From the NCBI RefSeq assembly GCF_913063425.1, contig NZ_CAJXYK010000011.1, forward strand, positions 1 to 64,000: a stretch of 64,000 nucleotides of DNA, in the 5' to 3' direction. The position numbers and the translations under genes were made by a program. Positions 26,461 to 35,021 of this stretch are shown piece after piece. Below the pieces are notes generated by a model. The model searched no databases. It was not told the DNA's origin and worked only from the letters and a program-made list of their open reading frames with translations. The first letter of the stretch is position 1. Every line of letters starts with the position of its first letter. This stretch comes from an uncultured Thiohalocapsa sp. (GTDB taxonomy: Bacteria; Pseudomonadota; Gammaproteobacteria; Chromatiales; Chromatiaceae).

Positions 26461-27050
26461 GGTAACTGCCTCGCCGGGTTCCCAGGCGAGCGTCTGCTCA
26501 CGGTGGCCAAGCGGCCGCCGGACCTTAAGCGCTGCCTGGGTTCACCCGTTGCCTCTTGCTCTCAGGGAAGCCTCCACCAACGAGGGAGGCAAGACAGGAT
26601 TCCTTACCCTGCTCCGTGCGCAACAAGAGCCGCGAGATCTTCGCCTGGTCTCGCCTGGCGTTGACCGCAGCACGCGGCCAGGTCCTACCGGTGCGGGGTC
26701 CCTGAGGAAGACAGTCGACGAGGGGCTGCCAGTGCGGAATCCAGCATGCCTGGATCACGCGCTCCCGAACGCCCACCGTGCCCGGCAGGCTGTCGCTGCT
26801 GACGCAGAAACCATGTCATTGATCCGGACCTGACGTGGCGGGCGCTCGGGCTGCCTGTTTACACGGGCTGGCGAGCACGGCGTGCCTGCCACAGAAATCC
26901 CCCAATCACGCAGATTGCGCAGACGATCCCAGCAAGGCACGCTGGACAGCCGGCCACACCGGGGGCTCACCGCAGGTCCCCGCATCGCGCTCTCACGCCG
27001 GCGGGGCTGACTGCCCAACGACAACCAAAGCGGGTTTGGAGGAGATCACA
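26461..27050. other. Degraded stretch before the thiolase gene
   Basis: No intact gene is supported. On the - strand a tail (REQTLAWEPGEAVTDPEEA, stop near 26443) resembles the end of a lost gene upstream of the helicase remnant, and other short peptides give no recognisable family. The last part holds the thiolase ribosome-binding site (GGAGGA at about 27038). Confidence 0.45.
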
Positions 27051-28238
27051 ATGTCTGACATTCGAGAAGTGGTGGTTTTGAGCGGCGTGCGCACGGCCAT
27101 CGGCGACTACGGCGGCTCGCTCAAGGATATGCCGACCGTCGAGCTGGCCGCGTCGGTGGTGCGGGAGTCGGTGGCCCGCTCCGGGCTGGAGCCGGCGGAG
27201 ATCGGCCATGTCGCCATCGGCAATGTCATCCACGGCGAGGTCCGTGACATGTACATCAGCCGCTATGCGGTGCTGAACGGCGGTTTGCCCATCGAGACGC
27301 CGGCCTTCACCGTCAACCGTCTGTGCGGCAGCGGGCTCCAGTCCATCGTGCTGGCGAGCCAGGCCATCATGGTGGGCGACTGCGACTCCGCCGTTGCCGG
27401 CGGTGCGGAGAACATGAGCCGCTCCGCCTACTGGGTGCCGGGCGCCCGCTGGGGTCAGCGCATGGGCGACGGCAAGCTCATCGACCCCATGACCGGCGCC
27501 CTGTCCGACCCCTTCGATGCCTGCCACATGGGCGTCACCGCCGAGAACATCGCCGAGCAATGGGGCATCACGCGGGCGGAGCAGGACGCCCTGGCCGTGG
27601 AAAGCCACAAGCGGGCCGCCGCCGCCATTGCCGATGGGCGCTTCAAGGATCAGATCCTGCCCGTGGAGCTGAAGACGCGCAAAGGCGTGACCGTCTTCGA
27701 CACCGACGAGCACGTGCGCGCCGACGCCACGGTGGAGGGCATGGCCAAGCTGCGCACGGTGTTCAAGAAGGACGGCACGGTCACCGCCGGCAATGCCTCG
27801 GGCATCAACGACGCCGCCGCCGCGGTGGTGCTGATGGAGCGCAAGGCCGCCGAGGCCAAGGGTCTGAAACCGGCCATGCGGCTGGTGGCCTACGCCCACT
27901 CCGGCGTGGACCCGAAGGTCATGGGCATCGGCCCGACGCCGGCGATCCGCAAGGTACTGGACCGCGCCGGTCTGGGCATCGCCGACATGGACCTGATCGA
28001 GCTGAACGAAGCCTTCGCGGCCCAGGCACTGGGGGTGATCAAGGACCTGGACCTGCCCATGGACCGCACCAACCCCAACGGCAGCGGCATCTCGCTGGGC
28101 CATCCCATCGGCGCCACCGGCGCCATCCTCACCGTCAAGGCCCTGCACGAGCTCACGCGCTCCGGCGGCCGCTACGGGCTGGTCTCCATGTGCATCGGCG
28201 GCGGCCAGGGCATCGCCGCCATCTTCGAGCGGCTCTGA
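27051..28238 (+). CDS. Acetyl-CoA C-acetyltransferase (thiolase)
   Basis: A 395-residue thiolase. The nucleophilic Cys is in NRLCGSGLQS (about residue 90), the NEAFAAQAL motif follows at about 318, the catalytic His is in GHPIGATGA (about 350), and the second Cys in CIGGGQG (about 380). It condenses two acetyl-CoA to acetoacetyl-CoA or runs the reverse cleavage; members of this shape serve polyhydroxybutyrate synthesis (PhaA) or fatty acid use (AtoB). The ATG at 27051 follows a strong GGAGGA. No pha or fad genes are adjacent, so the pathway is open. Confidence 0.95.
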   Translation: MSDIREVVVLSGVRTAIGDYGGSLKDMPTVELAASVVRESVARSGLEPAEIGHVAIGNVIHGEVRDMYISRYAVLNGGLPIETPAFTVNRLCGSGLQSIVLASQAIMVGDCDSAVAGGAENMSRSAYWVPGARWGQRMGDGKLIDPMTGALSDPFDACHMGVTAENIAEQWGITRAEQDALAVESHKRAAAAIADGRFKDQILPVELKTRKGVTVFDTDEHVRADATVEGMAKLRTVFKKDGTVTAGNASGINDAAAAVVLMERKAAEAKGLKPAMRLVAYAHSGVDPKVMGIGPTPAIRKVLDRAGLGIADMDLIELNEAFAAQALGVIKDLDLPMDRTNPNGSGISLGHPIGATGAILTVKALHELTRSGGRYGLVSMCIGGGQGIAAIFERL

Positions 28239-28283
28239 CCGTGGCGGCACGGCCGGGTGCGGACTGATGCGGCGCCCCTCGGG

Positions 28284-28305
28284 CCTGCCCGGCTTGCCGG
28301 GCAGG
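28284..28305 (+). terminator. Strong hairpin after the thiolase gene
   Basis: CCTGCCCGGC and GCCGGGCAGG form a 10-bp perfect inverted repeat with almost no loop, 46 nt after the thiolase stop, followed by TCTGT. It is a likely terminator, although the T tract is poor. Confidence 0.5.
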
Positions 28306-28437
28306 TCTGTGGCGTCGATCACGGTGGCCGCCGCGAGGAGACTGGGCCAGTCTTCGTATCCCACTCCGAAACGACGGCTGCCGTAGGTCGGTTCAGCGGT
28401 GTCGTATCCAGACAATCAACGGGTTACGCGAGCACCG

Positions 28438-28464
28438 TGTCGGGTTAAGCTGCGCTGACCCGTC
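28438..28464. repeat. Degenerate GTCGGGTTACGC-type repeat
   Basis: TGTCGGGTTAAGCTGCGCTGACCCG matches the repeat found twice at 40481-40562, with small differences. A second degenerate piece (AAGGCGTAACCCGACAACGC) occurs near 32909-32928. This family of imperfect palindromes lies only between genes in this window. The rest of the 28239-28795 gap holds no supported gene. Confidence 0.65.
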
Positions 28465-28795
28465 CTGCGCCGGGGTCTTGCCGGTCTCCGCGGCATGGGT
28501 GGGCGCCGCTGACCGGCGTCACCGGCGCTCGCCGTTCAGTCTGACATCCGCGGTGAGAGGCCCCCGGTGTCAGGCTCCTGGGATGAGGTGCGTTGTCCCG
28601 CCCGCCATCTGCGGCCGTTGTCCGCGGCCATCGCCTTGTGTAGTGTCCAGCCTGCCGGCGGCCCGACGTGGAAGGACAGCCTCCGCGTCGCATCCGGTCC
28701 CGCAAACCCGGGCCGACGAGCGCCCGCAGCGCCGCTTCAGCGTCGGCTCGGCAGTTCAATCGACGCGACAACGCACACCAACCCAGAAGCACTCG

Positions 28796-29227
28796 ATGAT
28801 CTTCCAACTCTGCTACCTCAGCAACGCCACCCGGGACATGCAGCGCGAGGACCTGGTGGACCTGCTCAGTGTCTCCCGCCGCAAGAACGAAGCGCTCGGC
28901 ATTACCGGCCTGCTGCTCTACAGCGGCGATCGGTTCATCCAGCTGCTGGAGGGCGAGGAGGCCGCAGTGCGCGAGCTGTACGCGCTGATCAGCAAGGATG
29001 AGCGCCACCGCGACGTGACCCTGGTCTACGAGGAGCATGTCCAAGCACGCACCTGTCCGGACTGGACCATGGGCTTCCAGGCCATGCCCGAGAGCGAGTG
29101 GCTGGAGTTCCCGAGCCCCGACGGGTCGGAACGGGGGCTGCGCCCGATGCTGGAGTCCATGAGCCGCGCGAAGGCGGTGCTGCGCAGTGTGGCGGAGCGG
29201 GGGCTGGACCCGGCGCGGGGGCTCTAG
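28796..29227 (+). CDS. BLUF-domain blue-light photoreceptor, short form
   Basis: A 143-residue protein made almost entirely of a BLUF domain (residues 2-95). The conserved flavin-site residues are visible: Tyr in QLCYLSNATRDM, Asn in RRKNEALGITGLLLYSG, and Gln in GDRFIQLLEGE. BLUF proteins bind FAD and switch the Gln/Tyr hydrogen bonds in blue light. There is no fused output domain, as in PixD or BlrB, so it probably works through a protein partner. The ATG at 28796 gives the standard MIFQLCYLS start; the upstream open frame is not coding. The gene stands alone. Confidence 0.92.
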   Translation: MIFQLCYLSNATRDMQREDLVDLLSVSRRKNEALGITGLLLYSGDRFIQLLEGEEAAVRELYALISKDERHRDVTLVYEEHVQARTCPDWTMGFQAMPESEWLEFPSPDGSERGLRPMLESMSRAKAVLRSVAERGLDPARGL

Positions 29228-29354
29228 TCCCTGACTCCAAACGAGACTGCGATTGCGGATGACGGGTTTCGCTGCGCTCTACCCATCCTACGCCCCGGCA
29301 GCTCTGCTTGAGATGCGGTGCTGGCGCACCGACGCGGCCGCCAAGAGGCGCTGG

Positions 29355-29410
29355 CGGGTACGCCGGCTCCAGTCGGCATCCCGGGGCACGCGGACTTCAG
29401 TCCGCCGACA
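29355..29410. repeat. REP-like palindromes between the BLUF and Uma2 genes
   Basis: GCCGGCTCCAGTCGGC and CGGACTTCAGTCCG lie close together, in the 217-nt gap. They are variants of the GCCGACTTCCAGTCGGC family seen after the dehydrogenase. Confidence 0.65.
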
Positions 29411-29444
29411 GCAGATAATCGCCCGGCCTTGTGTCGTCGCGGGC

Positions 29445-30017
29445 TCAGGGCAGCAGCTCGTCCACCCGCACGACGCAATCCGGCGCCGCCAGCGGGCTGG
29501 TCTGCTGCCCCGGACCGAGGGTGTCTCTGCGCCGATAGGCATCCCCCTGTGGCGCCCGGTGAATCTCCAGCACCTGATCCCGCAGGTTCAGAATCCAATA
29601 GTCGGCGATGCCGTTGCGGGCGTAGACGCGGGCCTTGCGCTCGCGGTCGTAGCCGGGGCTGCTGTCGGCCACCTCGATGACCAGCAGCGCGGTGCTGGGA
29701 TGGGCGTGCACGTAGTCCCGCGGCGCGCCCGGGACGACAGCGATGTCCGGCTCGGGCTCGGACATGTCGTCGATGGCCAGCGGCTTGTGTGTGCGGATAT
29801 AGGCGTTTGGGAAGGTACAGGCCCGCAGCACAGCCTCTGTCAGGTCCGCTGTACTGGCATGAGCGCTTTTCTGGGGGCTCATATCGACGATGTCTCCATC
29901 CAGCAGCTCCAGGCGTGCCTCTGCGCCGAAGCCGCCGACCTCGACGATGCGCTCGTACTCGGCCCGGGTCCAGCGATGGGCGTGCGGGCTGACGGGCTCT
30001 CGAAAGGCGTCGGTCAT
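29445..30017 (-). CDS. Uma2 family endonuclease-like protein
   Basis: A 190-residue protein of the Uma2 (DUF820, PD-(D/E)XK-like) family: LELLDGDIVDMSPQ, then SEPEPDIAVV, then LLVIEVADSSPGYDRERKARVYARNGIADYW across the middle, which is the acidic-Lys core of the fold. The family is abundant in photosynthetic and sulfur bacteria and its role is largely unknown. The start at 30017 (MTDAFREPVSPHAH) is chosen because the longer frame has no support. It faces away from the PepSY gene. Confidence 0.9.
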   Translation of the reverse strand: MTDAFREPVSPHAHRWTRAEYERIVEVGGFGAEARLELLDGDIVDMSPQKSAHASTADLTEAVLRACTFPNAYIRTHKPLAIDDMSEPEPDIAVVPGAPRDYVHAHPSTALLVIEVADSSPGYDRERKARVYARNGIADYWILNLRDQVLEIHRAPQGDAYRRRDTLGPGQQTSPLAAPDCVVRVDELLP

Positions 30018-30276
30018 GGTCTGCTGTCTCCGTACGTGGCGATGGGCGTGCGGCTGGCTTGGGGGCCTGTCGGCAGGATCTGTGGTACGAGCATCCGCCT
30101 TCAGCAGCGTAGCGCATGCGCCAGGATCATGGCGACTCGCCGCGGCGTGCCGAAGTCGGTCAGCGCCGCCGCCATCTGCCGGACGCGCTATCTTATGCCC
30201 AGTGCCCCCCCGCGAGCCCCTGCCCAGGACCGAGATGCCGCATCGCCGCAGCCGCCGTGAGCCGAGACCCTGCCCC

Positions 30277-30591
30277 ATGCGCAATCGCCTTCGCGCCGGC
30301 ATGGCCTTGCTGGTTGCGGGCTGCTGCCTGCCGTCGGCGCAGGCGGACTCGGACGCCGACCGCGCCCGCCGGCTGGTGCAGCAGGGGGTCATCCTGCCGC
30401 TGGAAGAGATTTTGCCCCTGGTGCGCGCCGTCAAGCCCGGCACCCTCATCGAGCTGGAGCTGCACTACGAGCGCGAGCACGACGCCCACGTCTACGAAAT
30501 GGAGGTGCTGGACTCCCAGGGCCGCCTCTGGGAGGTGGAGCTGGACGCCACCACCGGTGAGCTGATCGAAGTCGAGCCGGATGACGACTGA
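30277..30591 (+). CDS. PepSY-domain secreted protein
   Basis: A 104-residue protein with a signal peptide (MRNRLRAGMALLVAGCCLPS, then AQA) and one PepSY domain (about residues 30-100; VLPLEEIL-like start, ending YEMEVLDSQGRLWEVELD, then ATTGELIEVE). A Cys pair at about residues 16-17 could instead make it a lipoprotein. PepSY proteins sit in the periplasm and are often paired with two-component regulators. The next gene is such a regulator, about 115 nt downstream. A start at 30235 is also open but gives a poorer signal peptide. Confidence 0.85.
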   Translation: MRNRLRAGMALLVAGCCLPSAQADSDADRARRLVQQGVILPLEEILPLVRAVKPGTLIELELHYEREHDAHVYEMEVLDSQGRLWEVELDATTGELIEVEPDDD

Positions 30592-30707
30592 GCCGTCGCG
30601 GCCCATTCCGCCATGCCCGACCCCGCCATGTCCGACCCCGCCGCTATGCTGTCGCAGCCCAGCGCGCCCGAAGACCCCGCCGCACCTGCCCGTCACACCT
30701 GTCTGCC

Positions 30708-31373
30708 ATGCGTCTGCTGCTGATCGAGGATGACCCGGAGCTGGCCCGCGGCCTGCGCCGCGACCTGGCCGACGCCGGCTATGCCGTGGACTGGGCCAAG
30801 GACGGGGTGGACGGCGCCTTTCTGGGCACAGAGCAGCCCTACGACGTGATTGTGCTCGACCTGGGGCTGCCGGGTAAGCCCGGGCTCGAAGTGCTGGCCG
30901 AGTGGCGCGCGGCGGATGTGCAGACGCCGGTGCTCATCCTCACCGCCCGGGATGCCTGGCACGAGCGCGTGGACGGCCTGCGCGCCGGCGCCGATGATTA
31001 CCTGGGCAAGCCCTTTCACGTGCAGGAGCTGCTCGCCCGATTGCAGGCCTTGACCCGCCGCAGCGGCGGCCAGGCGACCCCGCAGCTGCGCAGCGCCGGG
31101 CTGACGCTGGACGAGGACCGCCAATGCGTGCTGCTGGCAGACGGCAGCGAGTGCGGCCTCACGGGCACTGAGTTCCGGCTGCTGCGCGCCTTCATGCGCA
31201 ACCCGGACAAGGTGCTCTCCAAGGCCTGGCTCGCGGAGCACGTCTACGACCAGCACGCCGAGCCCGGGGCCAACACCATCGAGGTCTATGTGCGCCGGCT
31301 GCGGGCCAAGCTCGGCCAGCAGCACCTGCGCACCCAGCGCGGCCAGGGCTATGTCTTCCCATCCAACCCCTGA
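30708..31373 (+). CDS. OmpR-family response regulator
   Basis: A 221-residue two-domain regulator. The receiver (residues 1-112) has acidic pocket EDD at 7-9, phospho-acceptor Asp51 (IVLDLGLPG) and Lys in LGKPF. The DNA-binding winged helix follows (about 130-218; LTGTEFRLLRAFM, then TIEVYVRRLRAKLG). It resembles QseB/PmrA-like regulators. Its last 23 nt overlap the kinase gene. The flanking PepSY genes and the metal efflux operon downstream suggest that it controls metal or envelope stress. Confidence 0.93.
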   Translation: MRLLLIEDDPELARGLRRDLADAGYAVDWAKDGVDGAFLGTEQPYDVIVLDLGLPGKPGLEVLAEWRAADVQTPVLILTARDAWHERVDGLRAGADDYLGKPFHVQELLARLQALTRRSGGQATPQLRSAGLTLDEDRQCVLLADGSECGLTGTEFRLLRAFMRNPDKVLSKAWLAEHVYDQHAEPGANTIEVYVRRLRAKLGQQHLRTQRGQGYVFPSNP

Positions 31374-32850
31374 CCGCCCCGCGTCGGCGCCTGCGCCGGC
31401 CGGGGACGCCGCCGGCTGCGCCCCGGCCGCGGGCAAGGGCCTCGCGGCGCTGCGCCGCCGGCTTGCCTTCACCCCCCGGGATTCGCTGGAGAACCGCCTC
31501 GGCCTGGGGCTCGGGCTCAGCCTGGCGCTCCTCATCGGCGCCGCCTGGTGGCTCGGCCATGTTGCCCTGCACCGCACCACGGATGCCTATGTGCTCTCCC
31601 GGCTGGAGCACGACACCCAGGCCCTGCTCGGGCGCCTGGAGCACATCGGCGACCTGGAGCGTGCCGCCCACCACCTGCTGCCCGTCTACCGCCAGCCCTT
31701 CTCCGGCCACTACTTCAAGGTGCTGACGGCGGCGGGCGCCGTGCGCTCGCGCTCGCTGTGGGACCAGGACCTTGCGCTGGACCCGGTGCCCGTCGGCGCG
31801 GTGCGCAACTGGTATACCGACGGGCCGGCGGAGCAGCCGCTGCTGGTGCGCGCGGCGGGCTACCGGATGGGGGAGGGACCCGTCACCATTGCCGTGGCCG
31901 AGGATCTGTCGCCGGTGCTCGGCACGCTCAGGCGCTACGAGCAGCTCTTCGGCGTGCTGGCGGTTGCCGGGCTCCTGGCCATGCTGCTGTTGCAGCGCGT
32001 CATCCTGCGCCGCTCCTTCCGCCGGCTGGCGCCCGTGTACCGCGACATCGACGCCCTGGAGCGCGGCGCCACCAGCCGCCTCACGGAGCATGTGCCGGCG
32101 GAGATCCTGCCCCTGGTGCGCAAGCTGAACGGCCTGCTCGCGGTCTACGAGCAGCGGCTCACCCGCTCGCGCAACGCCGCCGGCAACCTGGCGCATGCGC
32201 TGAAGGGGCCGCTCAGCCTCATGCGCCAGCAGCTGCGGGCGCCCACGGAGCCTGAAGCCGGCGCACCGGGCCACGACTCCGCCGCGCCCGCCGGCGACGG
32301 CACGCGGCGGGTCTGCGCGGCGGAGGTGGAGCGCATCACGGCCCTGGTGGAGCGCGAGCTCAAGCGCGCGCGCATCGCCGGGCGCGCCCGGGCGGGCTCC
32401 GTGTTCGACCCGGGCCTGGAGCTGCCGGACCTGAAGCGGCTCCTGCTCGCCATGTACCGCGACAAGGCCCTGGACCTCGACTGCCGCAACCGGTTGCCCG
32501 GTGCCATTGCCCTTGACCGCGAGGATCTGCTGGAAATCCTCGGCACCCTGCTGGACAACGCCTGCAAATGGGCTGTGAGCCGCGTCCGCTGCACCCTGGC
32601 GCCGGCCGACGGCGGTGCCGGCCTGCGGCTGCTGGTGGAGGACGACGGCCCCGGCTGCGACGCCGCCGAGCTCGCACGCATCGCCCGCCGCGGCGAGCGC
32701 CTGGACGAGCAGGTGGACGGCCACGGCCTGGGTCTCGCCATCGCCCGGGAGATCGCCGAGTCCTACGGCGGCACCCTTCAGCTCGGCCGCTCAGCGGACC
32801 TGGGCGGCTTCCTCGCGCGCGTGGACCTGCCGTTGCCGGCGTCCGCCTGA
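31351..32850 (+). CDS. Membrane sensor histidine kinase
   Basis: A 499-residue PhoQ/QseC-like kinase. After a proline/alanine-rich cytoplasmic start come TM1 (about residues 50-70, LGLSLALLIGAAWWLG), a periplasmic sensor of about 130 residues, and TM2 (about 200-218). The phospho-acceptor His is in NLAHALKGPLSLM (about 275). The ATPase shows an N box DNACKW (about 409), G1 VEDDGPGCD and G2 HGLGLAIARE. The ATG at 31351 overlaps the regulator; two shorter starts would remove TM1. A linker of about 30 residues between H-box and the second helix is unusually Pro/Ala-rich. Confidence 0.92.
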   Translation: MSSHPTPDRPASAPAPAGDAAGCAPAAGKGLAALRRRLAFTPRDSLENRLGLGLGLSLALLIGAAWWLGHVALHRTTDAYVLSRLEHDTQALLGRLEHIGDLERAAHHLLPVYRQPFSGHYFKVLTAAGAVRSRSLWDQDLALDPVPVGAVRNWYTDGPAEQPLLVRAAGYRMGEGPVTIAVAEDLSPVLGTLRRYEQLFGVLAVAGLLAMLLLQRVILRRSFRRLAPVYRDIDALERGATSRLTEHVPAEILPLVRKLNGLLAVYEQRLTRSRNAAGNLAHALKGPLSLMRQQLRAPTEPEAGAPGHDSAAPAGDGTRRVCAAEVERITALVERELKRARIAGRARAGSVFDPGLELPDLKRLLLAMYRDKALDLDCRNRLPGAIALDREDLLEILGTLLDNACKWAVSRVRCTLAPADGGAGLRLLVEDDGPGCDAAELARIARRGERLDEQVDGHGLGLAIAREIAESYGGTLQLGRSADLGGFLARVDLPLPASA

Positions 32851-32993
32851 GCCGGTTGCGCCCGCAGTCAGCTTGTGTCGGTTGCGTTGGAGGTCGGGGC
32901 AGCACGCCAAGGCGTAACCCGACAACGCCGGTTGGCTCAGACGCTGCGAGCGTCGGGTCAGGCTCTCGCCGGCCCGATCCACGCGGTTCATGG

Positions 32994-33047
32994 TCCCGAT
33001 CCCGATCCCGATCCCGATCCCGATCCCGATCCCGATCCCGATCCCGA
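32994..33047 (+). repeat. Hexanucleotide microsatellite, nine copies of TCCCGA
   Basis: Nine perfect tandem copies of a 6-mer (TCCCGA) fill 54 nt between the kinase and the second PepSY gene. A shorter array of the same unit (four copies, one altered) lies at 55032-55055. No gene is supported in the surrounding 335-nt gap. Confidence 0.95.
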
Positions 33048-33185
33048 ACTGGGCGCCGCCCGTGTTCAGCTCGGTTTCAGATTGGTCGTGCAGTCTGTGC
33101 ACCAAGTCGGCGGCGGGCGGCAGCCCCAGGGCGATCAGCCACGTGCCGCCGACGCACCTTGATCCAACCGCACAGGAGCACTGAC

Positions 33186-33464
33186 ATGCACACCGCAATC
33201 CGTCTCACCGCCGCCGCCCTCGCCCTCGCCGTGGGCGCCGGCACGCTGTTCGCCGCCGGCGACGGCGCCGCCGCTCCGCTCACCATGCAGCAGGCCGTGG
33301 ACAAGGCCCTGGCACAGCGCCCGGGCGAGGTCATCGGCACCGACCGCGACCGCAAGCACGGCCGCGACGCCTGGGAGGTAGAGATCCGCGACGACCAGGG
33401 CCAGGAGTGGGAGCTCTACTACGCCATCGACGACGGCAGCCTGCTGTACGAGGACCGGGACTGA
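33186..33464 (+). CDS. PepSY-domain secreted protein, second copy
   Basis: A 92-residue protein with a clean signal peptide (MHTAIRLTAAALALAVGAG, cleaved near FAA), then one PepSY domain (PLTMQQAVDKALAQRPGEVI, ending WEVEIRDDQGQEWELYYAID). It is a shorter relative of the protein at 30277. The two PepSY genes bracket the two-component system on the same strand, so they may modulate or report to the kinase in the periplasm. Confidence 0.88.
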   Translation: MHTAIRLTAAALALAVGAGTLFAAGDGAAAPLTMQQAVDKALAQRPGEVIGTDRDRKHGRDAWEVEIRDDQGQEWELYYAIDDGSLLYEDRD

Positions 33465-33526
33465 CGCTCGGGTCATTGCGGACAGTGCAAGGCTGCAGAA
33501 CTGAGGCCAGGCCATCGCTCGCCGCC

Positions 33527-33572
33527 GGCGGACTGAAGTCCGCCTGCCCCGGGTGTGCCGACTGAAGTCGGC
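33527..33572. repeat. Two REP-like palindromes before the efflux operon
   Basis: GGCGGACTGAAGTCCGCC (33527-33544) and GCCGACTGAAGTCGGC (33557-33572) are adjacent perfect dyads of the same family as 23051 and 41294. Confidence 0.8.
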
Positions 33573-33668
33573 GTACCAGGGCGCCAGGGCAGATCTCGGC
33601 ACAGCGTCGCGGTATTCCGCACTGCGCAACGCGTCCCTCCCGGCTTCGCGGCTCGGAACAGACCAGCT

Positions 33669-35021
33669 ATGCACATGCACCAGCCACATCCGAGCGGCGG
33701 CGGATCTCACGCGCCGCCGTCCGCAGGCATCGCCGGGTCGCGACGCGGCCTGAGGCTGTCGACGCTGTGCCTGCTCTCTCTGCTGATCCTGCCCGTTTCG
33801 CACGCCGCCACGGCGGCGACCCTGGGCGAGGCGGTGGATGCCGCGCTGACGCTCGCTGAGCAGGGCCAGCGCGCGGACGCCCAGCAGGCCGTCGGCGACG
33901 CCGTGCGCGCCAAGGCCCGGGGTCTGCTTGCCGACAACCCGGCGCTGCGGGTCAAGCTGCTGTCAGATCAGTTCACCGGCGACGACGGCGCCTACGAGGT
34001 GGAGGCCATGGTGGACCTGCCGCTGCTGCTGCCGGGCCAGCGCAGCGCACGCTTCGCCCTGGCGGATGCAACCGGGGCGGCGGCGGACGCGCTGTGCACG
34101 CGCCTGCGCTGGGAAATGGCGGGCGTGGTGCGGGAGCTGGTGTGGGAAGCGGCGCTCGCCGAGGGGCGGCTGCGCCAGGCCGAAGCCGCGCTCGCCGCCG
34201 CCGAGGCCCTGGAGGCCACGGTGGCCAAGCGCGAGGCCGCCGGCGAGCTGGCACGGCTCGACTTGCTGCTGGCCCGTCAGGACACCCTTGCACGCCAGAG
34301 CGAGCTCGCCGCCGCCCGCGCCGAGCAGACCGAGGCCATGGCCGCTTATCAGGCCCTCACCGGCTTGGCGGAGCTGCCGGTACCCCTCGCGGAGTCGCCG
34401 GCGGCCCTGTCCGGCGCCGGCGCCGCCGATGACCCGTCGGACGCGCACAACGCCGCTGGCGCAGCACAGCTGCCCGCGGCCATTGCGGGCACCCATCCGC
34501 TGCTGGCGAGCCTGCGCCAAGGCCTCGCCCGCGCCCGCGCCGAGCGGGGCCGGGTGCGCGCGGACCGCAGCGGTACTCCGCTGCTGAGCCTGGGCGTCAA
34601 GCACGCCCGCGCCGCGCGCTCCGCGCCGGAAGACGACGCCCTGCAGCTGGAGGTGAGTATGCCCTTTGGCGTGCGCAGCGCCTCCGCGCCGGCCATGGCC
34701 GAGGCGGAGCAGGGTGTCACCGATCAGCTCGCCGAGCTTCAGCAGGCCCGCCGGGAGCTGCTGCGTGGCATTGCCGCCGCCCGGGCCGCCGTCAGCGGCG
34801 CGCAGCTGCAGCTCGCCGCCGCCCGTGCGCGGGTGGAGGTCACCGAGGGGGCCCTGGCGCTCGCCCGGCGCGCCTTCGACCTGGGCGAGGGCGATCTCAC
34901 CGCCCTGCTGCGCGCCCAGGAGCGTGCCCGCGAGGCCCGCCTGGACCTGGCCCTGCGCCAGCTCGCTCAGGGACGGGCGATCTCCCGACTCAATCAAGCC
35001 CTTGGAGTGCTTCCCCAATGA
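33669..35021 (+). CDS. TolC-family outer-membrane factor of a metal efflux system (CusC/CzcC-like)
   Basis: A 450-residue outer-membrane efflux protein. After a His-rich start (MHMHQPHPSGGG) a signal segment runs about residues 28-48. Two OEP repeats follow, rich in Ala/Glu/Arg coiled helices (AEAALAAAEALEATVAKREA, and RARVEVTEGALALARRAFDL with the EGDLTALLRAQ motif). It would form the trimeric outer-membrane channel. The start is the ATG at 33669, though a signal-proximal start is possible. It overlaps the adaptor gene by 4 nt (ATGA). Confidence 0.88.
   Translation: MHMHQPHPSGGGSHAPPSAGIAGSRRGLRLSTLCLLSLLILPVSHAATAATLGEAVDAALTLAEQGQRADAQQAVGDAVRAKARGLLADNPALRVKLLSDQFTGDDGAYEVEAMVDLPLLLPGQRSARFALADATGAAADALCTRLRWEMAGVVRELVWEAALAEGRLRQAEAALAAAEALEATVAKREAAGELARLDLLLARQDTLARQSELAAARAEQTEAMAAYQALTGLAELPVPLAESPAALSGAGAADDPSDAHNAAGAAQLPAAIAGTHPLLASLRQGLARARAERGRVRADRSGTPLLSLGVKHARAARSAPEDDALQLEVSMPFGVRSASAPAMAEAEQGVTDQLAELQQARRELLRGIAAARAAVSGAQLQLAAARARVEVTEGALALARRAFDLGEGDLTALLRAQERAREARLDLALRQLAQGRAISRLNQALGVLPQ

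Noticed and set aside
26525-26776. Small open frame upstream of the thiolase as a gene
   Set aside because: No recognisable domain, no ribosome-binding site, and it lies in a degraded stretch.
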